Positions 53,386 to 61,932 of a stretch of DNA of 64,000 nucleotides are shown piece after piece. The stretch is from Ruminococcus bicirculans (ex Wegman et al. 2014) (lineage in GTDB: Bacteria > Bacillota > Clostridia > Oscillospirales > Ruminococcaceae): contig NZ_HF545616.1 of NCBI RefSeq assembly GCF_000723465.1, positions 682,001-746,000 of the forward strand, given 5' to 3'. The position numbers were made by a program, and so were the translations under genes. Within the stretch, counting starts at the first letter, position 1; each line of letters starts with the position of its first letter. Below the pieces are notes generated by a model. That model did no database searches and had not been told where the DNA came from. It saw only the letters and a list, made by a program, of their open reading frames with translations.

Positions 53386-54591
53386 TTACTCTTCGTGTGC
53401 AAGAAGCCTTTTATAGCTGCGGTCAATGCCTATTGCACCAAGGGGTGCTGTGATAAGGATCGCAAGCACAGCCACAGAAAGCACTATCTTTCCGCAGGGC
53501 AGACCAAGGGACATCGGCACTGAGCCGATAGCCGCCTGCACTGTCGCCTTTGGCATATATGCCGTTACACAGAAAAGCTTTTCTTTAAGGGTCAGCTTCG
53601 TGCCGAGAAGACATATCCATACGCCCACGGCTCTGAAAATAAGCGCTCCGAAAATAAGAAGCACAGCCGCCACACCTGCCGTAAGGGTGTAGCGTATGTC
53701 CACTGCCGCACCAACAAGGACAAAAAGCACAGCCTCAGCGGCTATCCAAAGCTTGCCGAACTTTTCTGAAAGCCTTGCAGACACGCTTTTGTCAGCCTTT
53801 ATTTTTATCACGCAAGCCATTGCCACAACTGCAAGAAGTCCCGATACAGCCACATAAGGCTTCAAAAATGTTTCCACTGACATGAGCAGGAATGCCAAGC
53901 CCAAGATAGCGATGACCTTTGTGCTGTTTCTTATTTTGTTACCTTTGCTGTAGGATATCTCAAAAATATAGAAAAGCACAAACCCTGACAGCGAGCCGAG
54001 AAGCACTCCGAGGATTATTGACACAGGGATATTGAGAAAATCTGTCGCCTTTGCAGAGCCGCCCTGCGCCATTGTTACGAATGTGGAGAACAGCACGATA
54101 ACGAAAATATCATCGCATGAAGCTCCCGCAAGTATCATTTGCGGTATGCTTTTTTCAGTGCCATATTTTTCTTCCATAAGCTTCACCATTCTCGGCACTA
54201 CCACCGCAGGGGATACCGCACCAAGCACCGCACCCATAACAGCGGCTTCCGTGTGGTTTATCCCAAGAAGCAGCGGAGCAAGGATAAAATATCCCAATAT
54301 CTCAAAGCTTGCAGGCAGAAATGACATCATGACCGCAGGTCTGCCCACCTTTTTCAGATCAGACAAATTGAGTGACAGCCCTGCTTTGATAAGGATAATG
54401 ATAAGGGCTATCTGCCGAAGCTCTGAGGATATGCCAAGTATCTTAGGATCCAGCAGATCGAGAACGTAAGTGCCTGTGAGAATGCCCGTTGCAAGCATAC
54501 CGATTATCCTCGGCAGACCGATAGCCTGAAAAATGGCGGCGGCTGACAGCCCCATAAGAAAGATCACAGCCAGTGAAAATAACATAATCAT
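53386..54591 (-). CDS. Cation/proton antiporter (CPA family) under a fluoride riboswitch
   Basis: 401 residues with about 12 membrane segments. GLPRIIGMLATGILTG (segment 2), GAVLGAVSPAVVVPRM and LAGASCDDIFVIVLFSTFV (paired Asp in the transport site) are CPA-type antiporter motifs. It should exchange Na+ or H+ and may, under its riboswitch, help with fluoride or acid stress. TATGGGAGG is placed before the ATG on the minus strand. It is a single-gene transcript. Confidence 0.88.
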   Translation of the reverse strand: MIMLFSLAVIFLMGLSAAAIFQAIGLPRIIGMLATGILTGTYVLDLLDPKILGISSELRQIALIIILIKAGLSLNLSDLKKVGRPAVMMSFLPASFEILGYFILAPLLLGINHTEAAVMGAVLGAVSPAVVVPRMVKLMEEKYGTEKSIPQMILAGASCDDIFVIVLFSTFVTMAQGGSAKATDFLNIPVSIILGVLLGSLSGFVLFYIFEISYSKGNKIRNSTKVIAILGLAFLLMSVETFLKPYVAVSGLLAVVAMACVIKIKADKSVSARLSEKFGKLWIAAEAVLFVLVGAAVDIRYTLTAGVAAVLLIFGALIFRAVGVWICLLGTKLTLKEKLFCVTAYMPKATVQAAIGSVPMSLGLPCGKIVLSVAVLAILITAPLGAIGIDRSYKRLLAHEE

Positions 54592-54604
54592 ACCTCCCAG
54601 AAAT

Positions 54605-54692
54605 CAAAAAAGCTGACAACTCCTGCGTAAAAAACAGAAGTCATCAGCTTAATAAGCGGTTTAGGTTTCCCAGGGGAGAACATCATTCCCCG
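54605..54692 (-). promoter_or_regulatory. Fluoride (crcB-type) riboswitch with terminator
   Basis: The minus strand reads GGGGAATGATGTTCTCCCC, then AAACCGCTTATTAAGCTGAT and GACTTCTG. These are the three conserved parts of the fluoride aptamer (GG-x-ATG-x-x-G-TTC-x-CC, AACCGC-stem, CTGATGACT-CTG). The last part can instead pair with CAGGAGTTGTCAGCTT before a TTTTTT run, a terminator. Fluoride binding should hold the aptamer and allow transcription of the antiporter. Confidence 0.88.
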
Positions 54693-54712
54693 ATATGAGA
54701 TTTTACTATTGT

Positions 54713-54741
54713 ATTCTACCACATTGCCGTGATAATGTCAA
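54713..54741 (-). promoter_or_regulatory. Promoter of the riboswitch-antiporter unit
   Basis: On the minus strand: TTGACA, 17 bp, TAGAAT, ending about 21 bp before the aptamer. Confidence 0.75.
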
Positions 54742-54745
54742 GTGC

Positions 54746-56926
54746 TTAACAGGTCTGCGGTTGGGCTTTTTTCATTTTTGTGGTCTGGCGCTGAGCCATA
54801 ACGAGCTTGTAGTATACGCCCTTTTTCTGCATAAGTTCAGCGTGAGTGCCGAACTCTGCAAGTCTGCCCTTGTCAAGGACGATAAGCCTGTCGGCATTGC
54901 TGAGGGTGGAAAGTCTGTGAGCAATGGCGATTGTCGTTCTGCCCTTTGTGAGCTTGCCCAAAGCGTCTTGTATCTGCTTCTCCGTCTGAGTGTCAAGAGA
55001 AGCCGTCGCCTCGTCAAGTATTATTATCTTAGGGTCATGGAGTATCGCTCTTGCAATGGCAATTCTCTGACGTTCGCCGCCCGAAAGCTGATAGCCCTTG
55101 TTGCCCACTCGGGTGTTGTAGCCGTCAGGGAGCTTTGTGATAAAGTCATGTGCATTCGCAATTTTCGCTGCCCTTATTACCTCCTCAAAGGTAGCGTCAG
55201 GCTTTGCATATGCTATATTTTCAAGTACGTTTCCGTCAAAAAGGAAAGTTTCCTGCAACACCACGCCCACCTGTGAACGCAGGCTGTGCTGTGCAATATC
55301 CTTTATGTTCACACCATCAATGCGTATCTCTCCCTGCGTGCAGTCATAAAGTCTGAGAATAAGATTTATCATTGTGGATTTTCCCACACCTGAGTGTCCC
55401 ACAATGCCTATCATCTCACCCTTGTTTATCTTGCAGGTTATGTCTTTCAGCACAGGATTGTATACCTTGTAGCCGAAATAAACGCCGTCAAATTCGATAT
55501 CGCCTTGAATGTCAAGGTCAATAGGGTCATCACAATCACGAACGTCAGTGTCCTCGTCAAGTATCTCAAAGACCTTGCCTGCGGAAACTGAGGTGTCCGC
55601 AAGATTTCTCGGTATCTGTATGAGCCAGCGTATAGGTTCGTAAAGCATTGCAACGTAGGTGGTGAACTGTATAAGCTGACCTAATGTCATGGTGTGGTCG
55701 AGAATCATGTTTCCGCCGAAATACAGTACGAAGAAGTTACCAATGGTGAGGATAAATTCTGAGGCAGGAATGGTGAGATACCACATCATTTCCGCACGAA
55801 CACAGCTTTTCGCCCAGCGTTCGGAACATTCTGTGTAGCGCTGTATCTCCCTTACCTCGTTGCCGTAGGACTTTACAACTCTTATGCCGTTTAAGATATC
55901 ATGCAAAGTTTCTCCATGAGAAACGCCGTTTTTCCATACCTTTGTGTAGCGTATCGCCATGGCGTCAAAAAGCTTTTGCACTATTATGAAAACTATCGGC
56001 ACAGGCAAAACTGTCATAAGCGCAAGCCGCCAGTCCATAATAAAAAGCAGTATGCCTATTATCACAAGGGAAAGTATTTTTACTATGGCGTCCTTGCCGT
56101 TTGCAGTGATGAAGTCCTCAAGCTTTGCGGCGTCGCTTGAAACACGGTTGATAAGCTCGCCTGCTGTTCGCTTTGATATGGAGTTCATGGAAAGCTGCTG
56201 TGACTTTTCAAATATCTCCTGCCTAAGGTCACGTCCCAGATTGAGTGCGACCTTGAAACTGTTTTTCATGTTGAAAAACTCAAACACTCCTGCCAAAAGC
56301 AGCAGGGTGACGATAGTGATGATAACTCCTGCAAGTCCTGCCCAATGGGTGTTTTTCGGGGTAACATACTTGTCGATTATAACTCTGTCAAGATATGGCG
56401 CAAGCACCCAAATAAGCTCGGAAAGTATCGTGCATATAACTGCGATCGCAAAATATTTCTTGTATGGCGCAATGCGTTTTATGAGCTTGACCATTGTCTT
56501 GCCCTTGCCAGTGCAGTAGATACATTCCTTTGCGCCCTCCAGCGGCAGACCGCATTTCGGGCATACAGGCTCTTCCGTGTCGGTTATCTCCATAAGCTCG
56601 CCTGTGCGCAAACAGTGGTCAAGAAGCTTCATAAGCTCGGCGTATCTGAGAAACTGATCCTGCGAAAAACCGCAGAAGCAGATAGTTTCACCGCTTTTCA
56701 GCGTTCCCTGAGCCATTGAAGTGCCTATCTGCTGTTTGCACTCAAACTCGGAGAAATCGTCTATGCTGTATTCAAGTGTTATCTCACTGCCGTTGTAAAT
56801 GTATATCTTTTCTTTTGTCACGCAGAAATGTCCGTCCATTTTGTCGCCCTTACAGGTGAAGTTTGCAGGCAGGGAATATATGATATCTGCCTTGGCGTTT
56901 TCAGGAAGAGAGGTTTTTAGATCCAT
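54746..56926 (-). CDS. ABC exporter half-transporter with N-terminal PH-like domain and zinc ribbon
   Basis: 726 residues. Residues 1-115 form a strand-rich region (HFCVTKEKIYIYNGSEITLE) of bacterial PH-like type. A zinc ribbon CPKCGLP...CIYC lies near 122-139. Six membrane helices (about 155-440) follow. The ATPase has Walker A GHSGVGKST, signature LSGGERQR, Walker B IIILDEATAS and a downstream AHRLST. It should pair with the similar protein at 57521. The cargo is unknown; the added domains suggest control by a membrane or cytosolic signal. It lies 35 bp from the DUF1854 gene. Confidence 0.9.
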   Translation of the reverse strand: MDLKTSLPENAKADIIYSLPANFTCKGDKMDGHFCVTKEKIYIYNGSEITLEYSIDDFSEFECKQQIGTSMAQGTLKSGETICFCGFSQDQFLRYAELMKLLDHCLRTGELMEITDTEEPVCPKCGLPLEGAKECIYCTGKGKTMVKLIKRIAPYKKYFAIAVICTILSELIWVLAPYLDRVIIDKYVTPKNTHWAGLAGVIITIVTLLLLAGVFEFFNMKNSFKVALNLGRDLRQEIFEKSQQLSMNSISKRTAGELINRVSSDAAKLEDFITANGKDAIVKILSLVIIGILLFIMDWRLALMTVLPVPIVFIIVQKLFDAMAIRYTKVWKNGVSHGETLHDILNGIRVVKSYGNEVREIQRYTECSERWAKSCVRAEMMWYLTIPASEFILTIGNFFVLYFGGNMILDHTMTLGQLIQFTTYVAMLYEPIRWLIQIPRNLADTSVSAGKVFEILDEDTDVRDCDDPIDLDIQGDIEFDGVYFGYKVYNPVLKDITCKINKGEMIGIVGHSGVGKSTMINLILRLYDCTQGEIRIDGVNIKDIAQHSLRSQVGVVLQETFLFDGNVLENIAYAKPDATFEEVIRAAKIANAHDFITKLPDGYNTRVGNKGYQLSGGERQRIAIARAILHDPKIIILDEATASLDTQTEKQIQDALGKLTKGRTTIAIAHRLSTLSNADRLIVLDKGRLAEFGTHAELMQKKGVYYKLVMAQRQTTKMKKAQPQTC

Positions 56927-56961
56927 ATTTTCACACTCCTTTCAGTGTGGTCTAACACCTT

Positions 56962-57504
56962 TTAGGTGTACATTTCAAGCACCTGACGGCTCTTTCTGTC
57001 AAGCTTATGAATGTCAGGGCAAAAATATTTGTTGCCGTCTGCGTCGTTGACGTAGAGATAATCATAGCCTATCATTCTGAAATTCTGATACCAGTCACGG
57101 ATACAGATAGTTTTCTGCCCTGAAGTTGTGTCAGCCTTTACAAAGATCGCACCACGCATATTGTCCTTTATGCTGTAGACCTTTGTTATCTCAGGCATAT
57201 AGTATTTGTATTCAAGATAACTGTCAAGAAGCTTGTATTGCTCATTGTCAAGCTCCGCCATATCTTTTATCACGCCTATCTCACGGAACTCTTTTTCGGA
57301 ATTTTCGTATGAAAGGCTTATGTAGGTGGTCTTTGAGTAAAATGGTATGAGCCTTGTGGGGTTTACCTTGTGATAAGTCCTGCCCTCATAATCGAGGGTA
57401 AGAAAACCGCTTTCTTCCTTTGCAAGGCGTATCTTTTTGCAGTCAAGCAAGGTCAGCTTATCGACCTCGTAGACCTCCTGCTCAGCAGTAATATTTTCAG
57501 CCAT
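56962..57504 (-). CDS. DUF1854 family protein
   Basis: 180 residues. YHKVNPTRLIPFY, YISLSYENSEKEFREIGVIK, LEYKYYMPEITKVYSIKDNM and YVNDADGNKYFCPDIHKLD are the DUF1854 layout. The family is found next to ABC exporters, some in cyanophycin loci. The ATG at 57504 is chosen because TAAGGAGATGAACACA places the Shine-Dalgarno at proper distance; an ATG at 57513 is too close. It lies between two half-transporters, so it is probably a regulatory or coupling subunit. Confidence 0.85.
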   Translation of the reverse strand: MAENITAEQEVYEVDKLTLLDCKKIRLAKEESGFLTLDYEGRTYHKVNPTRLIPFYSKTTYISLSYENSEKEFREIGVIKDMAELDNEQYKLLDSYLEYKYYMPEITKVYSIKDNMRGAIFVKADTTSGQKTICIRDWYQNFRMIGYDYLYVNDADGNKYFCPDIHKLDRKSRQVLEMYT

Positions 57505-57520
57505 TGTGTTCATCTCCTTA

Positions 57521-59791
57521 CTATTCGTTTATGAACTGCAATGCTTCAGATTGCAGCTTGTAAAGCTCGAAATATTTGCCTTTTTCTTTTATGAGCTTGT
57601 CATGTGTTCCCATTTCTTTAAGCTCTCCATTTTCGATAACGCAGAGCATATCAGCGTCACGGAGAGTTGAAAGGCGGTGTGCGATAGAAATAATCGTCCT
57701 GCCCTGTTTCAGATTATCGATAGCGGCTTGTATCTTTCGCTCTGTCCTTGTGTCCATGGAAGCGGTCGCCTCGTCAAGGATAAGTATGTTAGGCTTCTGA
57801 ATGATAGCCCTTGCGATAGATATTCTCTGCTTTTCACCGCCTGACAAGGATATTCCGCCCTCGCCGACCTTAGTGTTATAGCCCTCAGGGAGCTTTGTTA
57901 TAAACTCATGTGCGTTTGCGGACTTTGCCGCTTCGATAACTTCTTCCATGGTTGCGTCAGGGTTTGCATAGCGGATATTGTCAGCTATCGACCCTATGAA
58001 AAGGAAAGTTTCCTGAGAAACTATTCCGATATTTCTGCGCAGATCGTCAAAAGCTATCTTTCTGATAGGTACGCCGTCAATGGTTATCTCACCGCCTGTT
58101 ACGTCATAAAGCCTTGCCATAAGGTTTATGATAGTGGATTTTCCTGCACCCGTTTTACCAACGATTCCAAACATATGCCCAGCCTGCACCTTGAAAGAAA
58201 CGTTTTTTATGATAGGGTGTCCTGCTTCATATTCAAAGGATACATTTTTAAGCTCGATATCGCCCCTCATGTTTTCCATGTGAACAGGGTGTTCGTCCTC
58301 TTTTACAGTAGGCAGAGCGTCCATTATCTCAAACATTCTTGATGCGGCGTCCATACATTTTGCCCAGCGGTCGCCTATCCATGTGAAAAAGTTGATAGGA
58401 TCCATAGCCATTTCGGTATAGGAAATAAGTGCTGAAAGTGCGCCGAATAGTATGTGACCTTTTATAACAAGCACTGCGCCAAGGCAGAAAACAAGCTTGT
58501 TCACTATCCTGTAGAACGTCCATATAACAGGGATAGTGTTTGCTATTCGTGAGTTTATCCTTGAGTTTATCAAAAATGCGTCAGTGTTTTTTACCCTATA
58601 GCGTTCTATTTCTCTGTCCTCACGGGCGAAAGCCTTTACCACACGCTGACCGTTCATAACGTCAGACAGCACCGAGTTTGCAGAACGCATTGCAACGTCA
58701 TATTTGCGGTAAAGCTTGCGCTGGCTTTTGTAAAATTGGTGCTGAACTATCTCTATCACCGAGATAGTGAGGATTATACCAAGTGACAGAAGTGGCGAAA
58801 TTGTGAGCATTATCACCGCAATTCCCACTATCTTTACCACGTTTGTAAGTCCATACGGCACTATATCCGTGAAAAACCAGTAGATGTTCTGACTATCTCT
58901 GTCGACCCTGGACATAAGCGAGCCTGTCTGTTTGCTTGTGAAAAAGTCAAGGGAAAGCCGCTGCATTGAGGAGAATATCTTCACCCTAAGCCGGTGCGTA
59001 ACAACAGGCACGACCTTTGAGGTTATAATGCCTGAAATGATACGCATTATCATTCCTGCAATGTTAATGCCCACGATGAGCATTACTATCATGAGTATCT
59101 TGCCATAGTATTTTCCGTTTTCCGCAAGCACATCATCATAGAGCATCTGAGAGCCGAATATCGGCGAAAGCACTGCGAAAACATTGCTTAAAACTATGGT
59201 GAGCAGTATGAGAAATACCGCACCCTTAAATTCACCGAACATAGAAAGCAGGCGTTTGAACACCGAGCGTCTGTCTACACATCTCGGACAGACAGGGCGG
59301 TTAGGGTCAGGATAAGGCTCACCGCAGGTAGGGCAGTGGGTCTTTACTCCTTCCAGCAGGCGGTCGTCAATAGGCTCGTTCTTGGCTGTGCAGTTCACAC
59401 GCTGGCTGAATTTCTCAAATTTGTCAGCAAAGCCAAGTGAGAACCTCGCTATAGGGAATTCCTTGCCTGACTTGTCCTTTATCATAAGTCTTGCGGAATT
59501 TGCATAGCGGTCAACAAACATTTCTTCAATGCTGTCTATGGGGTATTCATCATAGCCTGATACTGTGAAGCTTACGAGATTTTTTCTCTTCTGCCCACGC
59601 TTCATTTTTCCGTATTCTTCATAGCCACGGAGTATGCAAAGGGTGTCTTTTGTGAAAGTTATGTATACGTCCACATATCCGCCCTCACCGTCAAGGTCAG
59701 CTTTTACGCAGTAAAGCAGCTCGTCAGTCATAACTCCACGCTTTAGCAGTTCGTTTTCTGCAAGCTGTGGCAAAACGTCAAAAAACTTCAT
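57521..59791 (-). CDS. ABC exporter half-transporter, partner of the 54746 protein
   Basis: 756 residues from MKFFDV, behind AAAAGGAGGGAATAC. The N-terminal 150 residues are PH-like (ITFTKDTLCILRGYEEYG) with the zinc ribbon CPTCGEPYPDPNRPVCPRC near 153-171. Six membrane helices follow. The ATPase has GKTGAGKST, LSGGEKQR and ILILDEATAS. The two half-transporters share every domain but are clearly different in sequence, so a heterodimer is likely. Confidence 0.9.
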   Translation of the reverse strand: MKFFDVLPQLAENELLKRGVMTDELLYCVKADLDGEGGYVDVYITFTKDTLCILRGYEEYGKMKRGQKRKNLVSFTVSGYDEYPIDSIEEMFVDRYANSARLMIKDKSGKEFPIARFSLGFADKFEKFSQRVNCTAKNEPIDDRLLEGVKTHCPTCGEPYPDPNRPVCPRCVDRRSVFKRLLSMFGEFKGAVFLILLTIVLSNVFAVLSPIFGSQMLYDDVLAENGKYYGKILMIVMLIVGINIAGMIMRIISGIITSKVVPVVTHRLRVKIFSSMQRLSLDFFTSKQTGSLMSRVDRDSQNIYWFFTDIVPYGLTNVVKIVGIAVIMLTISPLLSLGIILTISVIEIVQHQFYKSQRKLYRKYDVAMRSANSVLSDVMNGQRVVKAFAREDREIERYRVKNTDAFLINSRINSRIANTIPVIWTFYRIVNKLVFCLGAVLVIKGHILFGALSALISYTEMAMDPINFFTWIGDRWAKCMDAASRMFEIMDALPTVKEDEHPVHMENMRGDIELKNVSFEYEAGHPIIKNVSFKVQAGHMFGIVGKTGAGKSTIINLMARLYDVTGGEITIDGVPIRKIAFDDLRRNIGIVSQETFLFIGSIADNIRYANPDATMEEVIEAAKSANAHEFITKLPEGYNTKVGEGGISLSGGEKQRISIARAIIQKPNILILDEATASMDTRTERKIQAAIDNLKQGRTIISIAHRLSTLRDADMLCVIENGELKEMGTHDKLIKEKGKYFELYKLQSEALQFINE

Positions 59792-59875
59792 GTATTCCCT
59801 CCTTTTCGGGATAAATTTCATATTCTTCCGATATAATTCTGTAAATTCGCATAACGTAACTGCCTATAACAGGTC

Positions 59876-59909
59876 AAAAAAAGACCTCTGATACCTGATA
59901 TCAGAGGTC
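59876..59909 (-). terminator. Attenuator-like terminator upstream of the ABC operon
   Basis: GACCTCTGATA/TATCAGAGGTC forms an 11 bp stem with a 5 nt loop, then TTTTTTT on the minus strand. It lies between the promoter at about 60160 and the first ABC gene, so it must be read through or bypassed to express the operon. Confidence 0.75.
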
Positions 59910-59955
59910 GCAATAGATCTGCAGTATAATATCCAGAAAGCTGATAAAAATCTCA

Positions 59956-60072
59956 TTAGCTTTTGGCAATAAGGGCAGGCAAAATGACATCTGAAAGGCA
60001 CATCGAACTTGCATTATTTGTAAGGCTTATATTCTCGTTAGTCTTTAGAAGATCAAAAAGAATATTTCTCAT
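59956..60072 (-). CDS. 38-residue leader protein of the ABC operon
   Basis: GAAAGGTGGTGGGTGAA precedes the ATG. The sequence MRNILFDLLKTNENISLTNN continues ASSMCLSDVILPALIAKS. It sits between a perfect promoter and the attenuator. It could be a regulatory leader peptide or a small exported peptide; no processing site is certain. The family is unknown. Confidence 0.5.
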   Translation of the reverse strand: MRNILFDLLKTNENISLTNNASSMCLSDVILPALIAKS

Positions 60073-60126
60073 TTCACCCACCACCTTTCAGTTTATTCTT
60101 ATAGCGTTTATCATTATACGATTTTT

Positions 60127-60177
60127 CGTGAAACATCACGCAAGGTTTATTATATAGCCAAACTTTCTATTTGTCAA
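60127..60177 (-). promoter_or_regulatory. Promoter and palindrome of the ABC operon
   Basis: On the minus strand: TTGACA, 17 bp, TATAAT (60149-60177). The palindrome CGTGATGTTTCACG (60127-60140) follows within about 20 bp, a likely operator. The -35 overlaps the end of the upstream transporter gene. Confidence 0.65.
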
Positions 60178-61663
60178 TAGGATTTTCCAAATTTTTTTTG
60201 CTTTTTGAGAAAGCTGCCCAGAATATCAGCACAAGAAGTATCACCGCAAAGCACATCCAGCCTATAAGGACCGGCAGACTTCTGTTTGAGAATGTGTCAT
60301 AGTAGCCTTTAAGATAGATGAAACAGATAAGTGCAGGCACAACGTAGGCCATGTAGCTGCGAAGCCAGTTAGGGATATGCTTGCCCTTGCCAGTGTTGGC
60401 TTCCTTGATGAAGTTCTCCCAGCCCCAGCCGTTTTTGCGAACGCAGAAAAGCACTCCCACAAGAGAGCCAAGCGGCAGAAGATTAGATGATACCAAGAAG
60501 TCTTCAAGGTCCATGATAGTCGAACCTGCGCCCATTGGCTGGATATTTTTCAGCAGGTTAAATCCAAACACAGCAGGCATTGTAAGCACAAGTATCATCA
60601 CAAGGTTTACAATAAGTGATTTTTTTCTGCTCCAATCCCACAGTTCCACCGACATTGTGATAATGTTCTCAAACACTGCGATAACGGTGGAAAGCGCCGC
60701 AAATGACATGAAGATGAAGAAGAATATTCCCCACAAACGGCTTGAAGCCATATGGTGGAAAACGTTAGGCAGAGTAATGAAAAGCAGTGACGGACCTGAA
60801 TCAGGCTCGATTCCGTATGCAAAGCAGGCAGGGATTATGATAAGTCCCGCAACGACAGCCACGGCAGTGTCAAGAACGATAACGTTCACAGACTCGCCTA
60901 CAAGAGTGCGGTCCTTTTTCAAATAGCTTCCGAATATCTCCATTGTGCCTATGCCTATGCTTAGTGTGAAAAACGCCTGAGTCATTGCGGCGAAAAGCAC
61001 TGATGTGAAGCCTTTTTCTTTAAATACGTCAAAGTCCGGCACAAGAAAGAATTTAAGCCCCTCAGAAGCGCCTTTCAGCCTGATAGAGTTCACTGCCAGC
61101 ACCACCATGAGCGCCATAAGCAGTATCATCATAATTTTCGTTACCTTTTCAATGCCGTTTTGCAATCCCAGTGCGCAAACACCGATACAAAGTATGATAA
61201 CGATAGCCGAGAATATGAGCATGAGCCACGGGGAAGCTTGCATATCCTTAAAAGCCTCAGCCGTTGCCGCGGTGCTTGAAGCGTCCAACGAGCCAGTGGC
61301 ATATTTAAAAGCGTAGTATAACATCCAGCCTGTGACCATGGTGTAAAACATCATGAGCAGATAGTTTCCTGCAATGCTCGTGTACTTCGTGCAGTGATAT
61401 CGGCTACCGGGCTTTTCAAGTCGGTTGAAAGCCTGAGAAAGACTTCGGTTGCTTCCTCTGCCTATGGCAAATTCGCATATGAGTATTGGAAGACCCAACA
61501 GTACAAGGCAGATAAGGTATAGGAACAGAAAAGCTCCGCCGCCGTTTTGTCCGCAGATGTATGGAAATTTCCACACGTTGCCAAGACCAATGGCACACCC
61601 TGCGGACACAAGTATAAATCCCAATCGTGATTGAAAGGTTGCTCTGTTTTTATTTTCGTTCAT
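60167..61663 (-). CDS. Sodium-dependent transporter of the NSS/SNF family
   Basis: 498 residues, about 12 membrane helices. The N-terminus FQSRLGFILVSAGCAIGLGN is followed by VWKFPYICGQNGGGAFLFLY, the first helix of the family with its unwound substrate site. A central FFTLSIGIGTMEIFGSYLKK-type segment also fits. It imports an amino acid or related solute with Na+. ACAGGAGAATATTTTTT precedes the ATG at 61663; an upstream ATG in frame lacks a site. Single gene. Confidence 0.92.
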   Translation of the reverse strand: MNENKNRATFQSRLGFILVSAGCAIGLGNVWKFPYICGQNGGGAFLFLYLICLVLLGLPILICEFAIGRGSNRSLSQAFNRLEKPGSRYHCTKYTSIAGNYLLMMFYTMVTGWMLYYAFKYATGSLDASSTAATAEAFKDMQASPWLMLIFSAIVIILCIGVCALGLQNGIEKVTKIMMILLMALMVVLAVNSIRLKGASEGLKFFLVPDFDVFKEKGFTSVLFAAMTQAFFTLSIGIGTMEIFGSYLKKDRTLVGESVNVIVLDTAVAVVAGLIIIPACFAYGIEPDSGPSLLFITLPNVFHHMASSRLWGIFFFIFMSFAALSTVIAVFENIITMSVELWDWSRKKSLIVNLVMILVLTMPAVFGFNLLKNIQPMGAGSTIMDLEDFLVSSNLLPLGSLVGVLFCVRKNGWGWENFIKEANTGKGKHIPNWLRSYMAYVVPALICFIYLKGYYDTFSNRSLPVLIGWMCFAVILLVLIFWAAFSKSKKNLENPIDK

Positions 61664-61795
61664 AAAAAATATTCTCCTGTAAAAATAGTCATACAATCTC
61701 TATTATATAGTATATCGTGGCTTTTGTCAAATTTTCACAAAGTATCATGTTACTATGCTAAAACGTGCTAAAACGAGCCTTTCAAAAACGCAAAA

Positions 61796-61822
61796 GCGGG
61801 GCGTCGAGGGCGCCGTCCCCTA
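61796..61822. repeat. GC-rich intergenic palindrome-like repeat
   Basis: GCGGGGCGTCGAGG followed by GCGCCGTCCCCTA stands out from its AT-rich surroundings. It resembles short dispersed intergenic repeats of Clostridia (TAGGGGACGGCG...). Only one copy lies in this window. Confidence 0.35.
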
Positions 61823-61861
61823 CATATACTGCAAAATGTTTTGTGAAATTTTGCCGAAAAC

Positions 61862-61888
61862 AAAAACCCTCCCAAAAGGGGAAGGCTT
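61862..61888 (-). terminator. Terminator of the sucrose-use unit
   Basis: On the minus strand: CCTTCCC/GGGAGGG stem with a 5 nt loop, followed by TTTTTG. Confidence 0.75.
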
Positions 61889-61932
61889 TGTTTTAAGGAA
61901 ATGTATTATTAAAGGATAATTATTATGCAAAT

